A stretch of 64,000 nucleotides of DNA from Brevibacillus invocatus (GCF_003710915.1 NZ_RHHR01000051.1:1-64000), one strand, 5' to 3'. Counted from the stretch's first letter, positions 47,777 to 56,388 are shown. The notes: generated from the sequence alone by a model not told the origin. Numbers and translations: made by a program.

Positions 47777-47812
47777 AGATGGTAACGGTCGTATCGTTAC
47801 CATCTTTTTTTA
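47777..47812 (+). terminator. Terminator of the two-component operon
   Basis: The perfect 11-bp stem AGATGGTAACG / CGTTACCATCT is followed by six T. Confidence 0.93.
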
Positions 47813-48150
47813 CGCTTTTTGCTTTTTTAAAGCTATTGATTATATCGTTATTATATGATGCTATCATCATTCCATAAGGAAAATAGGAGATTTTGTTTCA
47901 CTGGATCCCAAAAGAACTGAAAAAAGTTGGCGATCAGTAGGTAAAATGGGGGCAGGGGGTACTTGCTCTCTTTGTTCACTTCATAAACTGAAATGGCTTC
48001 GTTATATTCATTTTTAATAAAGCGATGCTATCTCTCAACAGCTTATTTAATCGAACCAACAGGAAGTCATAAGTAATTTTATCCCACAAAAACTGTTCTG
48101 AATGTTGTAACATAGAATTATGAATAGGTAATCGAAAGGATTGTAAAACG
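47813..48150. other. Intergenic region, no gene recognised
   Basis: About 340 bp of AT-rich DNA. It contains short broken frames on both strands but no start with a ribosome site and no structured element I can support. The promoter of the DUF5677-like gene should lie near its right end. Confidence 0.4.
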
Positions 48151-49224
48151 ATGGAGCAGGATTGGTTTCTGCAATCTTTTTATTCTTTAATTCAAGAAAA
48201 AATTCAAGAAAATCCGAATATTGACCTCGACGATAAAAAAATTCAAGCATTAATGAGCAAAGTAATTGAGAATACACTGCCAGAATCAGCAGCATTGTTG
48301 TTAGGTTCACTGAAGGAAAAATCTATGGAAATGCTGGAGGAACATAGATTAGAGAGAATTGAGTTTGAGGCACGGCTTCAAAGAAGATGGTCAAAGCCTA
48401 TAAATTTGCTTGAAACATTAATTGTTATTTCAAGTGAGAGTGGTGAAACATGTTATAAAGCATGTATCGACAAAGCAATTGAAGAAAACTGCACCGTATT
48501 TGAGGTGCTTGTAAAAATTCATGCACGGGCATGTCAAATATCTTATGAAATTTTATGTTTATTAAAGGGAGGATTTGCTGATGGAGCAATCTCCAGATGG
48601 CGGACTCTCCACGAACTATCCGTACTAGCTGCCTTTATAAGTCAAAATAGTAATGAAGTTGCGAAAATGTATCTGGAATATGAGTATATTGAAAGTTATT
48701 ATGAAATGCTAGAGTATATTCGTTACGCACCCATATTAGGATTTGAAGAGTTAACAAAGGAAGAAATTGAGAAGTTAACTGAATCAAGAAACGATCTAGT
48801 TTCCAAGTATGGTCCTGAGTATGATAAGCCATTCGGCTGGACGATGAGTGTCCTCCCTAAAAAGGAGAGGAATTTCAAAGGAATTGAAGAGAATATTAAA
48901 TTGGATCATTTGAGACCGTTCTACAAACTCACATGTAATTATATACATTTAGGGCCAAAAGCTAGTTCTTATTCATTAGGAGTAATGCAAGAGAGTAAGT
49001 TACTATTAGCCGGAGCATCAAATTATGGACTTGCTGATCCGGGGCAAAATACGAGTCTATCTCTGAGTCAAATCACTACTTGTTTATTGACTGTGTATCC
49101 TTCTTATGAACGATTGATGGTAGGTAAAGTAATGTCGCTACTCGTTGATGAAATTTGTCATGCATTTGTAGATGTTCAAAAAAACATTGAGTACGAAGAG
49201 TTTGGAGTAGAATACGAAGATTGA
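48151..49224 (+). CDS. DUF5677-like protein
   Basis: A 357-residue, mostly helical soluble protein. The segment ILCLLKGGFADGAISRWRTLHELSVLAAFI is the characteristic core of DUF5677 proteins, which occur in accessory regions and have no known function. The N-terminal 100 residues are charged and helical; a later segment (LTCNYIHLGPKAS) resembles the HEPN/AbiV-type H-x3-N-x-H surroundings in some relatives, though this is only suggestive. It is a single gene between terminators, AT-rich like its accessory neighbours. RBS AAAGGA is 10 nt before the ATG. Confidence 0.75.
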   Translation: MEQDWFLQSFYSLIQEKIQENPNIDLDDKKIQALMSKVIENTLPESAALLLGSLKEKSMEMLEEHRLERIEFEARLQRRWSKPINLLETLIVISSESGETCYKACIDKAIEENCTVFEVLVKIHARACQISYEILCLLKGGFADGAISRWRTLHELSVLAAFISQNSNEVAKMYLEYEYIESYYEMLEYIRYAPILGFEELTKEEIEKLTESRNDLVSKYGPEYDKPFGWTMSVLPKKERNFKGIEENIKLDHLRPFYKLTCNYIHLGPKASSYSLGVMQESKLLLAGASNYGLADPGQNTSLSLSQITTCLLTVYPSYERLMVGKVMSLLVDEICHAFVDVQKNIEYEEFGVEYED

Positions 49225-49320
49225 ATGTTTGTATGAAAGTCGAACTGTAAATCGCTGGTGACACACGCCGATCGAATTGAGACCAACTGGCATCATTTAT
49301 TGAATAACAAATCAAAACAG

Positions 49321-49373
49321 TTGCGGCAGTCTAAGACTTCATTTTCAAGGTCTTATACCGCAGCTTTTTCATA
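49321..49373 (+). terminator. Terminator of the DUF5677-like gene
   Basis: TGCGG...TAAGAC pairs with GTCTTA...CCGCA with a small asymmetric inner loop and is followed by CTTTTTC. Confidence 0.75.
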
Positions 49374-49396
49374 AAATTAGTCAATATTAATCAACA

Positions 49397-49428
49397 CAAA
49401 AAGGATAGGAAAACTCGCTCCTATCCTT
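49397..49428 (-). terminator. Terminator of the multicopper oxidase gene
   Basis: On the minus strand AAGGATAGG pairs with CCTATCCTT around a 10-nt loop and is followed by TTTTT. Confidence 0.88.
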
Positions 49429-49438
49429 ACTTCTTTTT

Positions 49439-51163
49439 TTATTCTGGCTTGTTATTGACAGTTGGATCGATTGTAAAATCGGGTTTGAAACCATCGTATT
49501 TCACTTCGGACATCATCCCTTGAGAAGCATGCCCCAGATCGTGGCAGTGGAACATCCAGTTCCCAGGATTATCTGCTTTAAAAGCAACGACATATTCTTC
49601 GCCAGGTAAAAGATTTAATGTGTCTTTTAGCAATGGGGACCCAGAGATCGGTTTTCCGTCTTTACTGAGTACCTGGAAAAAGTGACCGTGCAAATGCATC
49701 GGATGAATGTCCTCTTTGGAGTTATTCACCATTCTTACCTTTACCAAATCCCCTTCTTTTACATTGAGGGGAGGGACGTCAGGGTATGTTTTACCATTGA
49801 TAGTAAATGTCATTCCATTGCCCATTACAGTATTGAGATCCATCGTATATTCAACGTCGTACTGACCTTCAAGCGAGAAGGTACTTTTCGCTGCTTCGCC
49901 ATACTTTGTGATGTCAATCAGAGGGAAATCTCCTGCCACGGGTTTGACTGAAGCATTCTCTGACCCTTCATAGACAATCGGGATTTTCAGTGATTTTGCA
50001 CCGGGAAATGCACTATGTTCTTCAAGTAGCCATTTACCTGGATTATTTGCGACAAACTCAATATCATACCGCTCACCTGGAGCAATATTGAGCAACTGGT
50101 CTTTGATCAAAGGTGGGTTGTTAATCGGTTGCCCGTCCGTCGAAACGATTTTAAATTCATGACCCGGCAAGTACATTTTATGGGAGAGATATCCCGCATT
50201 AACCAGTCTGATTCTCACTTTTTCTCCCTCTTTCACTTGAAGAGGTTGAATGGCGGATCCAGTCTTGCCATTCGCGGAAAAGATGGTGTACATCAACGGC
50301 ATCATTTCAGCATCGCTCATGTTGCTCATGTCCATGCCAGTACTGGAATCGCCGTGATTCATACTGCTCATGTCCATACCGGTACCAGAATTGCCATGTT
50401 TCATGTTGCTCATGTCCATACCAGAACCAGAATTACCATGATTCATGTTACTCATGTCCATATTGCCTTGATCAGAGTGACTATTACTGTCGCTTGTCTT
50501 CGCACCTCCACCACCATGCATCTCGGCCATGCTGTCGTCTTCCATCCACTCATCCAACACAAGAGTGAAGTCTTTATCAACAACTTCGGCGTCTTTAGGC
50601 TCAACAATGATCGTTCCATACAAGCCTTTATCGACCTGATTGACACCATCCTGGTGGGAGTGGTACCAGTAAGTACCCGGTACATCTACCTTGAATTCAT
50701 ACGTAAAGCTCTCTTTCGGTTTTACAGCATTTTGGGTTACACCGGGGATTCCGTCCATATTATTGGGGACTGGTAACCCATGCCAATGTATGGTTACCGG
50801 ATCCGGCAACTCATTATTCAACACTACTTTCAGCGTCTCACCTTGCTTGATTCGTAATTGCGGTCCTGGCACGGTTCCGTTATATGTCCAAGCGGTTTTC
50901 ATGGTATTATCATCAAGCATAAGCATGCTTTCTTTGGCTGTTAGGGTAAAGGAATTGCCGGTAAGAACTTCAAATTTTGGATCGGCTGAGGCAGTCATTT
51001 TTGTAGGCTCTGTCGTTTCTGCCGCACTCGTAGATCCCATTTTCGACATGTCATGTCCTGCCATATCGTTTTGAGCACTATTTGAACATGCAGACAAAAC
51101 AAGTGCGCCCGTTAGCACAACAGGTAGTGCGATCCACTTTTTTGTCCTTATTTTACGAATCAT
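49439..51163 (-). CDS. Multicopper oxidase, Met/His-rich lipoprotein
   Basis: A 574-residue cell-surface oxidase. The signal peptide ends LVLSAC with cysteine 26, then AGHDMSKMG. Copper ligands are complete: HWHGLPVPNNMDG and WYHSHQDG (types 2/3), HPMHLHGHFF and HCHDLGHASQGMM (types 1/3). A Met/His/Gly/Ser-rich insertion at about residues 235-282 consists of 14-residue repeats of the form HGNSGSGMDMSNM and should bind Cu(I). Such CueO/CopA-like enzymes oxidise Cu(I) to the less toxic Cu(II). RBS AGGAGG precedes the ATG. It is read away from the next gene, within the copper cluster. Confidence 0.95.
   Translation of the reverse strand: MIRKIRTKKWIALPVVLTGALVLSACSNSAQNDMAGHDMSKMGSTSAAETTEPTKMTASADPKFEVLTGNSFTLTAKESMLMLDDNTMKTAWTYNGTVPGPQLRIKQGETLKVVLNNELPDPVTIHWHGLPVPNNMDGIPGVTQNAVKPKESFTYEFKVDVPGTYWYHSHQDGVNQVDKGLYGTIIVEPKDAEVVDKDFTLVLDEWMEDDSMAEMHGGGGAKTSDSNSHSDQGNMDMSNMNHGNSGSGMDMSNMKHGNSGTGMDMSSMNHGDSSTGMDMSNMSDAEMMPLMYTIFSANGKTGSAIQPLQVKEGEKVRIRLVNAGYLSHKMYLPGHEFKIVSTDGQPINNPPLIKDQLLNIAPGERYDIEFVANNPGKWLLEEHSAFPGAKSLKIPIVYEGSENASVKPVAGDFPLIDITKYGEAAKSTFSLEGQYDVEYTMDLNTVMGNGMTFTINGKTYPDVPPLNVKEGDLVKVRMVNNSKEDIHPMHLHGHFFQVLSKDGKPISGSPLLKDTLNLLPGEEYVVAFKADNPGNWMFHCHDLGHASQGMMSEVKYDGFKPDFTIDPTVNNKPE
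50318..50460 (-). repeat. 42-bp tandem repeat inside the multicopper oxidase gene
   Basis: Three full 42-bp units (50318-50359, 50360-50401, 50402-50443) and a partial fourth share CAT-N2-TGCTCATGTCCAT and encode 14-residue Met/His-rich repeats. Units differ by a few bases. In-frame unit gain or loss could change copper-binding capacity. Confidence 0.88.
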
Positions 51164-51343
51164 ACTGAAACCTCCTTTTGAATTCTAGGTGAAGAATATC
51201 ATACGATTGTGAAGAAAAGATGGAGATACACGAACAATGGGAGAACCCAAGCTTTTTGGTCCAGGAGATGCTTTGCGAAGTAGGAATTCTCTTCTGAGGA
51301 AGCCCAGGTGGGTATATATATAAACTTGGGGGAGGTGTTCAGG

Positions 51344-52396
51344 TTGTTTAGTGGAAATACGGTTGATACAACAAGAATTTGGGGCGAAGATATATTATCG
51401 GTGATGACAAATGCGTTTCAAATGATATACCCTGGTTATCCAACTACAATGGTTCACTGGAGACCCAATGCGATTACAGTAGCTCCGGCTTCGCAATTCC
51501 AATATGCTTTTACCGCTTCGTCCCTCGTTCATGACCCGAACAAAGCACCGATGATGTTGGTTTCAGATCAGCTAAATGAGGAAGTAAAAAATGAAATGCT
51601 CCGATTGTCCCCGATAGGTAACCAGCTTCCAGCACAAGTCTTATTAATTGGTCCAGTAAACTCAGATGTACAACGTGAGATTCAAGCATTAGGGTTGTCT
51701 ACCTATCGAATCGGAAATCAGGATCCGTATCAGACTTCATTGGAGGTTTCGCAATTTCGATTGCTGCATCCGTCGGCTGCCCAACAAGGCAGAGAAAACG
51801 TGTTTCTTCTTTCAGGCGAAACATTCGCCGAAACGATGTTTGTTCCAAATTATTCCATGCATCAGGGAATCCCTGTTCTACTAACAGAGAAAAACAATGT
51901 ACCGGCGCCCATTCAACATTTCTTCTCGATGCACCCCGATCTGAATGTGTATATTGTCGGCACTTTTGAAACCGTCTCGCAACATGTGGAAGCATCCTTG
52001 CATCGTTATACAAGGGGTAAAGTTGTTCGGTTAACAGGAGCATCGCCATATGATTTATCCGTACGTTTCTCTCGATTTTTTGACGAAGAAACCCAATTGG
52101 GCTGGAATCGGAATCAAAAAAACGGAAATGCATTTTCTTTCGTAAATCATAAGGATTGGCGACATGCGATCATCTCTGGACTCTTCTCACATCTTGGAAA
52201 ACACGCGCCACTTTTATTGACACAAAGAGACAGCTTACCAAGAGATGTAAAAGAATATCTTCGCTTTTTACGTCCTGAAAGGAAAAAGCCACCTCAGCCA
52301 CCATTCATGCACGGGTTCGTTTTCGGTGATTTTCATTCCATTGATTATCGAACGCAGATTGAGATTGAAGAGAGCATCATTTTTCCTACGATGTAA
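51344..52396 (+). CDS. Cell-wall-binding-repeat (CWB2-type) protein
   Basis: A 350-residue protein with repeats of the putative cell-wall-binding family 2 type. The cores are APMMLVSDQLNEEVKNEMLRL with QVLLIGPVNSDVQREIQALG, and FLLSGETFAETMFVPNYSMHQGIPVLLTEK with LNVYIVGTFETVSQHVEASL. No signal peptide is visible, which is odd for a wall-binding protein and suggests a cytoplasmic or non-classical role. TTG 51344 follows GGAGGTG at 6 nt; a GTG at 51308 is possible. It is paired with the F510_1955-type gene in the copper cluster. Confidence 0.78.
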   Translation: MFSGNTVDTTRIWGEDILSVMTNAFQMIYPGYPTTMVHWRPNAITVAPASQFQYAFTASSLVHDPNKAPMMLVSDQLNEEVKNEMLRLSPIGNQLPAQVLLIGPVNSDVQREIQALGLSTYRIGNQDPYQTSLEVSQFRLLHPSAAQQGRENVFLLSGETFAETMFVPNYSMHQGIPVLLTEKNNVPAPIQHFFSMHPDLNVYIVGTFETVSQHVEASLHRYTRGKVVRLTGASPYDLSVRFSRFFDEETQLGWNRNQKNGNAFSFVNHKDWRHAIISGLFSHLGKHAPLLLTQRDSLPRDVKEYLRFLRPERKKPPQPPFMHGFVFGDFHSIDYRTQIEIEESIIFPTM

Positions 52397-52408
52397 CACT
52401 TGTTCTTC

Positions 52409-52435
52409 AAAAGCGCCTAAAAAGGTGCTTTTTTC
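52409..52435 (+). terminator. Terminator after the CWB2-type gene
   Basis: AAAAGCGCCT pairs with AGGTGCTTTT (one mismatch) and is followed by TT. Confidence 0.8.
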
Positions 52436-52564
52436 GTGATCAGAAGAACTAACGTATTGGAGGTCCTCAACATGGACACAGGAACTCCTTATTATCAACA
52501 TATTTTCTTCACAACTACCGATTAGAATGGAACAGAATCTGGTTACGTTCGAGAGGAGAATTAC

Positions 52565-53623
52565 ATGGGACTCACACTGGTTGGGATTGCGTTGCTAACG
52601 CTCATCCTTTTTGCATGGTTAATTGTCACCAAGAGGCAAATGGAGCAACTGAAGAATGTGAAAGCACAGGAAGATCGGGAAAAACGGGTGAAGCTATCCG
52701 TTACCGCCAAGTATTTGAAATGGAGTGTAGCCACTTCCATCTTGCTAGTGTCTATAATCGGGGTAATCACCTTGATGAGTGGCGATAGCGAAGAGTCCAT
52801 GGATCTGATGCATGCGCATGGACTGGGTTATTCTCCAGATGGCAAAGAAATGATCATACCAGCCCATGATGGTCTACGAATCTATGAAGATGGAAGTTGG
52901 ATGGCGGCAGAAGGGCCAAAGCATGACTATATGGGCTTTGCCCCATCAAGTGATGGATTCTACAGCAGTGGACATCCGGCACCAGGTTCTGCCTTAAAAA
53001 ATCCACTTGGGATTGTGAAAAGTACAGATGGAGGAAAAACCATACAAACACTCGTCCTGGACGGACAAACCGACTTTCATCTCTTGGCAGTTGGATACTC
53101 ATCCCACGTGATATATGCAATGAATCCTCAAGCCAATTCGATAATGGACGAGCCTGGACTTTATTTTTCGACAGATGACGCAAAGACATGGACGAAAAGT
53201 CAAAGTAACGGCATTCGGGAAGAACCAATCTCTTTGGCTGTTCATCCATCGAAAGACGCTATTGTAGCTCTTGGAACACCTACCGGAGTGTATCTTTCCA
53301 AGGATAATGGCAACCATTTTGAGAAAGTGGTTACAAATGGACAAGCTACGGCACTGCTCTTTAATGAGGAAGGCGATTTGTTCATGGGAGGGTACCAAAA
53401 CAACGCCAATTTACAAAAGATGAACGTGGAAAATAGGAAGGCTGAAAAACTCCCCATTCCTACACTAACAGAAGACGCCATTGCTTATATTGCGCAAAAC
53501 CCCTCAAACAAGAATGAACTGTCATTTGTGACTTTTAAGAAAGACGTCTATATATCCGATAACCAAGGCTTGGACTGGAAAAGGATTGCTGAGCAAGGAA
53601 AGGTAATAACAGATGGTGAGTGA
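52565..53623 (+). CDS. F510_1955-type membrane-anchored beta-propeller protein
   Basis: A 352-residue protein with two hydrophobic segments (about residues 3-22 and 55-72) followed by an external domain. The domain has sialidase/BNR-like Asp-box repeats: IVKSTDGGKTIQT, LYFSTDDAKTWTK, VYLSKDNGNHFEK and VYISDNQGLDWKR. The start HAHGLGYSPDGKEMIIPAHDGL fits the F510_1955 family of glycosylhydrolase-like proteins, whose function is unknown. In bacilli such genes often accompany copper genes, but the link is not understood. RBS GAGAGGAG. Confidence 0.8.
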   Translation: MGLTLVGIALLTLILFAWLIVTKRQMEQLKNVKAQEDREKRVKLSVTAKYLKWSVATSILLVSIIGVITLMSGDSEESMDLMHAHGLGYSPDGKEMIIPAHDGLRIYEDGSWMAAEGPKHDYMGFAPSSDGFYSSGHPAPGSALKNPLGIVKSTDGGKTIQTLVLDGQTDFHLLAVGYSSHVIYAMNPQANSIMDEPGLYFSTDDAKTWTKSQSNGIREEPISLAVHPSKDAIVALGTPTGVYLSKDNGNHFEKVVTNGQATALLFNEEGDLFMGGYQNNANLQKMNVENRKAEKLPIPTLTEDAIAYIAQNPSNKNELSFVTFKKDVYISDNQGLDWKRIAEQGKVITDGE

Positions 53624-53743
53624 CGTTAGCCATAAATAGATACAGTCATAGAAATAACACACAAATGAATATCATGTATCTAGTTTGTTGTGGGGTAAAG
53701 AAGGGGAAACCATCATTCTTCATCGATGAATGAGACCGTAGAA

Positions 53744-53777
53744 TGAAAAAGGGAAAGGCAACCGCCTTTCCCTTTTG
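53744..53777. terminator. Bidirectional terminator
   Basis: The perfect stem AAAAGGGAAAGGC / GCCTTTCCCTTTT serves the F510_1955-type gene and the convergent Csp-like gene. Confidence 0.9.
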
Positions 53778-53778
53778 A

Positions 53779-54117
53779 TTAAGACGCCATATTGTGGCAG
53801 TGCTCAGCACACTCACGGCATACTTTTGCACATTCTTGGCAATGCGGATCTTTGTACATAGCACAATGAGTTGCGCATGCATCGCAGATCGTTGCACAGA
53901 TTCCACACAATTGTTTCGCGTAGTGGCTATTACGTGCCATGAACTGAGTAGACAGGGCACAAATATCAATACAATCCCGTAGATGTTGGATACACTTCGT
54001 CCGATTCTGTACATCCGGTTCCTGGAGGCAAGCTGTCAGGCATTGTTCGCAGGATTGCAGACATTTCATACAGGCATCAATGCATTGTTGGTACATGTTC
54101 GAAACTGCAACAGGCAT
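53779..54117 (-). CDS. Four-helix copper-storage protein (Csp-like, DUF326)
   Basis: A 112-residue all-helical protein with about 17 cysteines in CxxxC-type spacing (CIDACMKCLQSCEQCLTAC, CGICATICDACATHC, CQECAKVCRECAEHC). This is the pattern of cytosolic Csp3 proteins, which store many Cu(I) ions inside a four-helix bundle. There is no signal peptide, so storage is cytosolic. RBS GGGAGG lies before ATG 54117. It fits with CopZ/CopA and the oxidase as parts of one copper-handling set. Confidence 0.92.
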   Translation of the reverse strand: MPVAVSNMYQQCIDACMKCLQSCEQCLTACLQEPDVQNRTKCIQHLRDCIDICALSTQFMARNSHYAKQLCGICATICDACATHCAMYKDPHCQECAKVCRECAEHCHNMAS

Positions 54118-54268
54118 GTTTAAAATCCTCCCTCATCGTTATTCAGTAGTAGTATGATAACCGAGCAAAGAATTATTCTTCTTATATTTCCATTAGCAAG
54201 CCTGCGTTTGATTTTCTCACGTAAGTGTTAGGCAGTATATTATCTATTCGGGGGGAGAAGAGGCACAA

Positions 54269-54661
54269 ATGGAATGGTTTTCGTACTTATCCCACTTAGG
54301 ATCATGGTTATCTTCACCATTTTCTAATTTGTACTATAGTATGGGTGAACAAGCTCCGATTATTGGCGCGCTCCTGCTTGGCGTGATTGGTGCTTTTGCT
54401 CCCTGTCAGCTCTCCGCTAATGTTGCTGCCTTCACCGTATTTGGACGAAAAACTCTTGGAAAAGGAACTTTTGGGATCAGCCTATTCATGTTTATTTTAG
54501 GAAAAGTGGTTGTCTATTCCGCTTTTGGCGGGATCGTCTTCCTGTTTGGGAAAGAGCTATCTTCAGACGCCATTCCACTCTTTCAATGGGCAAGAAAATT
54601 ATTGGCACCTTTGTTTATTCTAATCGGATTGTATATGATCGGATGGGTCCGGTTACCTTCC
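54269..54661 (+). pseudogene. TauE/DsbD-like membrane transport protein, 5' part (split by a 477-bp element)
   Basis: The first 131 codons of a polytopic protein of the sulfite-exporter TauE/UreH/DsbD-transmembrane type. The repeat motif GALLLGVIGAFAPCQLSANVAAFTVFG contains the conserved Ala-Pro-Cys. Frame is intact up to Pro-Ser (VRLPS). Then comes the inserted element, in which the frame stops at 54718. Related proteins sit next to copper ATPases (for example CopA-associated UreH-like proteins) and may move copper or electrons. RBS GGGGGGAG precedes the ATG. Confidence 0.85.
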
Positions 54662-55138
54662 TGTTTCTGCTACTTCATAATGTCTCAAAGTTGGTGGTTT
54701 CAAGTGTCCAAAATTTGATGTTATGACCGACCATTTCAAGTAAACCAGTCAAGGCCGCGAAGCGTTTATTTAGCCTTGACTGGTGAATCCATCCTCCCAC
54801 GCTTGATTGCTGCCAGCAAACCGTTGCTGGCCCGCCACGCGGCGAGCGATGGGGTGCAGGGGACGGAGTTCCCTGCGTTTCCCCTTTAGGGGACGGAAGG
54901 GGAAGTAGATCGGCTTCTGCCTTGCGGCAAGTCGGCCGTCAATGTCCTATTCAATGTGCGAAATGGCCAATTTAGCTCAGCAGCCCCTTTGTAAGCGGTT
55001 AAAGACGAATTTTCGGACAAAATCAGTCATCAATTGTTTGATCGGTTGGGCACTCAATATAGGCATCGGACACATTTACTGTCTAATTTCGGACAACATG
55101 CTCCGTCTTACATTGGACATTATGTATTGGTATTAACA
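54662..55138. mobile_element. 477-bp non-autonomous transposable element with Tn7/Mu-like end architecture
   Basis: It starts TGTT and ends AACA and is flanked by the 6-bp duplication CCTTCC (54656-54661 and 55139-55144). CATAATGTC lies 14 bp in from the left end (54676-54684) and its exact inverse 14 bp in from the right end (55116-55124). Further copies of a TGTCCgAAAaTT-type motif lie at 54705-54716 (left) and 55008-55019, 55065-55072 and 55085-55095 (right, inverted). Asymmetric arrays of transposase sites are typical of Tn7/Mu-type elements; their 5-bp duplication differs by one. No protein is encoded. Confidence 0.85.
54744..54950. other. GC-rich, hairpin-dense core of the 477-bp element
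   Basis: The middle of the element is far more GC-rich than its ends. It contains a perfect 12-bp stem (ACCAGTCAAGGC 54744-54755 with GCCTTGACTGGT 54773-54784), an 8-bp stem (GCCAGCAA / TTGCTGGC) and CCCC/GGGG-rich pairings further on. No frame of note exists. It could be a structured RNA or a remnant of cargo. Confidence 0.55.
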
Positions 55139-55144
55139 CCTTCC

Positions 55145-55504
55145 ATACAAGCGCCCCTTTCATTGACAAAGAAAATGAACCAGTTTGCAGGACGTTTCGA
55201 TGGAGGAACGCAATCTTTTTTAATGGGTTTTACATTCTCATTAGGTTTTTGTCCTACCATGTTCTGGGTCTTCTTTGGACTTGCGGTGCCATTAATGCTC
55301 TCAAGCTCGATCGGAATATTCGTTCCCATTATTTTTGCAATAGGTACGGCAATACCGTTATTTGTGGTTTTGTTGATTCTTTCATTTGTCGGTGACCGGG
55401 CAAGGATGATGAACAAGACGAAACGAATCGGAACCGGTATTCAAAAGTTGGCTGGAACCATCATTATTTTCCTTGGAATTTCGGATTTCTTGATTTTTTG
55501 GTAA
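55145..55504 (+). pseudogene. TauE/DsbD-like membrane transport protein, 3' part
   Basis: The last 119 codons of the gene begun at 54269. Joined after one CCTTCC copy, the product reads VRLPSIQAPLSLTKKMNQF and goes on to the second family repeat (GFTFSLGFCPTMFWVFFGLAVPL, with the conserved Phe-Cys-Pro) and two more helices. The restored protein would have 250 residues, normal for the family. No other lesion is visible, so the insertion seems recent. A stray GTG/ATG could express the C-terminal half, but two of the six helices would be missing. Confidence 0.85.
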
Positions 55505-55528
55505 AGGGACCGACATTCATCACTGGAA

Positions 55529-55552
55529 ATAGGGTACATAGGTATTGTATAA
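55529..55552. promoter_or_regulatory. CsoR-type operator before csoR
   Basis: ATAGGGTACATAGGTATTGTAT resembles the GC-core, TA-flanked CsoR operators (TACC...GGGTA). A similar site recurs at 55964-55982. TATAAT-like TATAATG follows at 55548-55554. It implies autoregulation by CsoR. Confidence 0.6.
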
Positions 55553-55576
55553 TGAACGAAAAGGAGTTGATACTTT

Positions 55577-55930
55577 TTGAATACGGAAATCGTACAACTT
55601 GATAAAAATATAAGTGACGTAGAGCATACATGTTGTTCCCATGGAGAAACAGAGCGTAAAAGTCATCATTCCGATCAAGTCAAAAACAATATGATTCTTC
55701 GCTTGAATCGAATTGAAGGTCAAGTTCGAGGCATTAAGGGTATGATTGAAAAGGATACGTACTGTGATGATGTGCTGAATCAGATTGCATCAGTTCAATC
55801 CGCCCTTAACGGTGTGGGAAAACTGCTACTGGAACATCACATGAAAAGCTGTGTGATGGAACGAATCCAGGAAGGCGACACGGAAGTGTTAAAAGAACTT
55901 ATGACAAGTATCACGAAACTGATGAAATAG
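55577..55930 (+). CDS. csoR: Copper-sensing repressor CsoR
   Basis: A 117-residue all-helical repressor of the CsoR/RcnR family. Cu(I) ligands C63 (DTYCDDVL), H88 and C92 (EHHMKSCV) are in place, preceded by the DNA-contact segment RLNRIEGQVRGIKGMIEKD. Copper binding releases it from the copZA operator. An extra N-terminal stretch of about 35 residues includes HTCCSHGETERKSHH, which may bind metal too. The TTG start at 55577 follows AAGGAG at 10 nt. It is directly upstream of copZ-copA, as in B. subtilis. Confidence 0.93.
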   Translation: MNTEIVQLDKNISDVEHTCCSHGETERKSHHSDQVKNNMILRLNRIEGQVRGIKGMIEKDTYCDDVLNQIASVQSALNGVGKLLLEHHMKSCVMERIQEGDTEVLKELMTSITKLMK

Positions 55931-55953
55931 CAGCTGCATGCTGCTTCCTTTTA
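55929..55953 (+). terminator. Weak terminator after csoR
   Basis: The stem GCAGC / GCTGC around TGCAT is followed by TTCCTTTT; it is short and may leak into copZA. Confidence 0.5.
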
Positions 55954-55961
55954 AACCTTTA

Positions 55962-56022
55962 ATATAGGGTACAGGGGTATAGTAAAAAGTTGTTGACAGC
56001 GCATACACAGGGGGGGTATATT
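55962..56022 (+). promoter_or_regulatory. copZA promoter with CsoR-type sites
   Basis: TTGACA (55993-55998) and TATATT (56017-56022) are 18 bp apart. ATAGGGTACAGGGGTATAG at 55964-55982 and ACAGGGGGGGTATA between the -35 and -10 fit the G-run, TA-flanked CsoR operator. A bound CsoR would block RNA polymerase until copper rises. Confidence 0.75.
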
Positions 56023-56187
56023 GAAGTTGTAAATCATACTGGAAATGCACCCCAATCTAACAAACGCCTACCTGAGAAACATTTTGGGGGATTATATGGG
56101 GAGGACAAATTCGACTTAAAAAGACCATGACAGAGTATGAAATCTTTTATAGGTACCATCATTAAAAAACCTAAAGGAGCGATTGGT

Positions 56188-56388
56188 ATGAAAAAGGTTA
56201 CTTTACATGTTGAAGGAATGAGCTGTCAGCATTGTGTAAATTCCATTGAAGGTGCTCTAAAACTGATCGGAGTTGAAGGAAAAGTAGATCTTACTACCAA
56301 CACCGTAGAAGTGTCATTTGATGAAGAAAAAATCAAGATGGATGCAATCAAAGAAGCCATTGAGGAGCAAGGTTACGAGGTTGTGTAA
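56188..56388 (+). CDS. copZ: Copper chaperone CopZ
   Basis: A 66-residue heavy-metal-associated domain protein. The Cu(I) site is [10 protein letters not shown] with the Met-x-Cys-x-x-Cys pattern at residues 12-16, in a beta-alpha-beta-beta-alpha-beta fold. It carries Cu(I) through the cytosol to CopA or CsoR. ATG 56188 follows AAAGGAG; an in-frame ATG at 56137 would give an odd basic extension. copA begins 33 bp downstream. Confidence 0.95.
   Translation: MKKVTLHVEGMSCQHCVNSIEGALKLIGVEGKVDLTTNTVEVSFDEEKIKMDAIKEAIEEQGYEVV

Noticed and set aside
50318-50460. CRISPR array
   Set aside because: The 42-bp units are adjacent, lack spacers and are an in-frame part of the multicopper oxidase gene.
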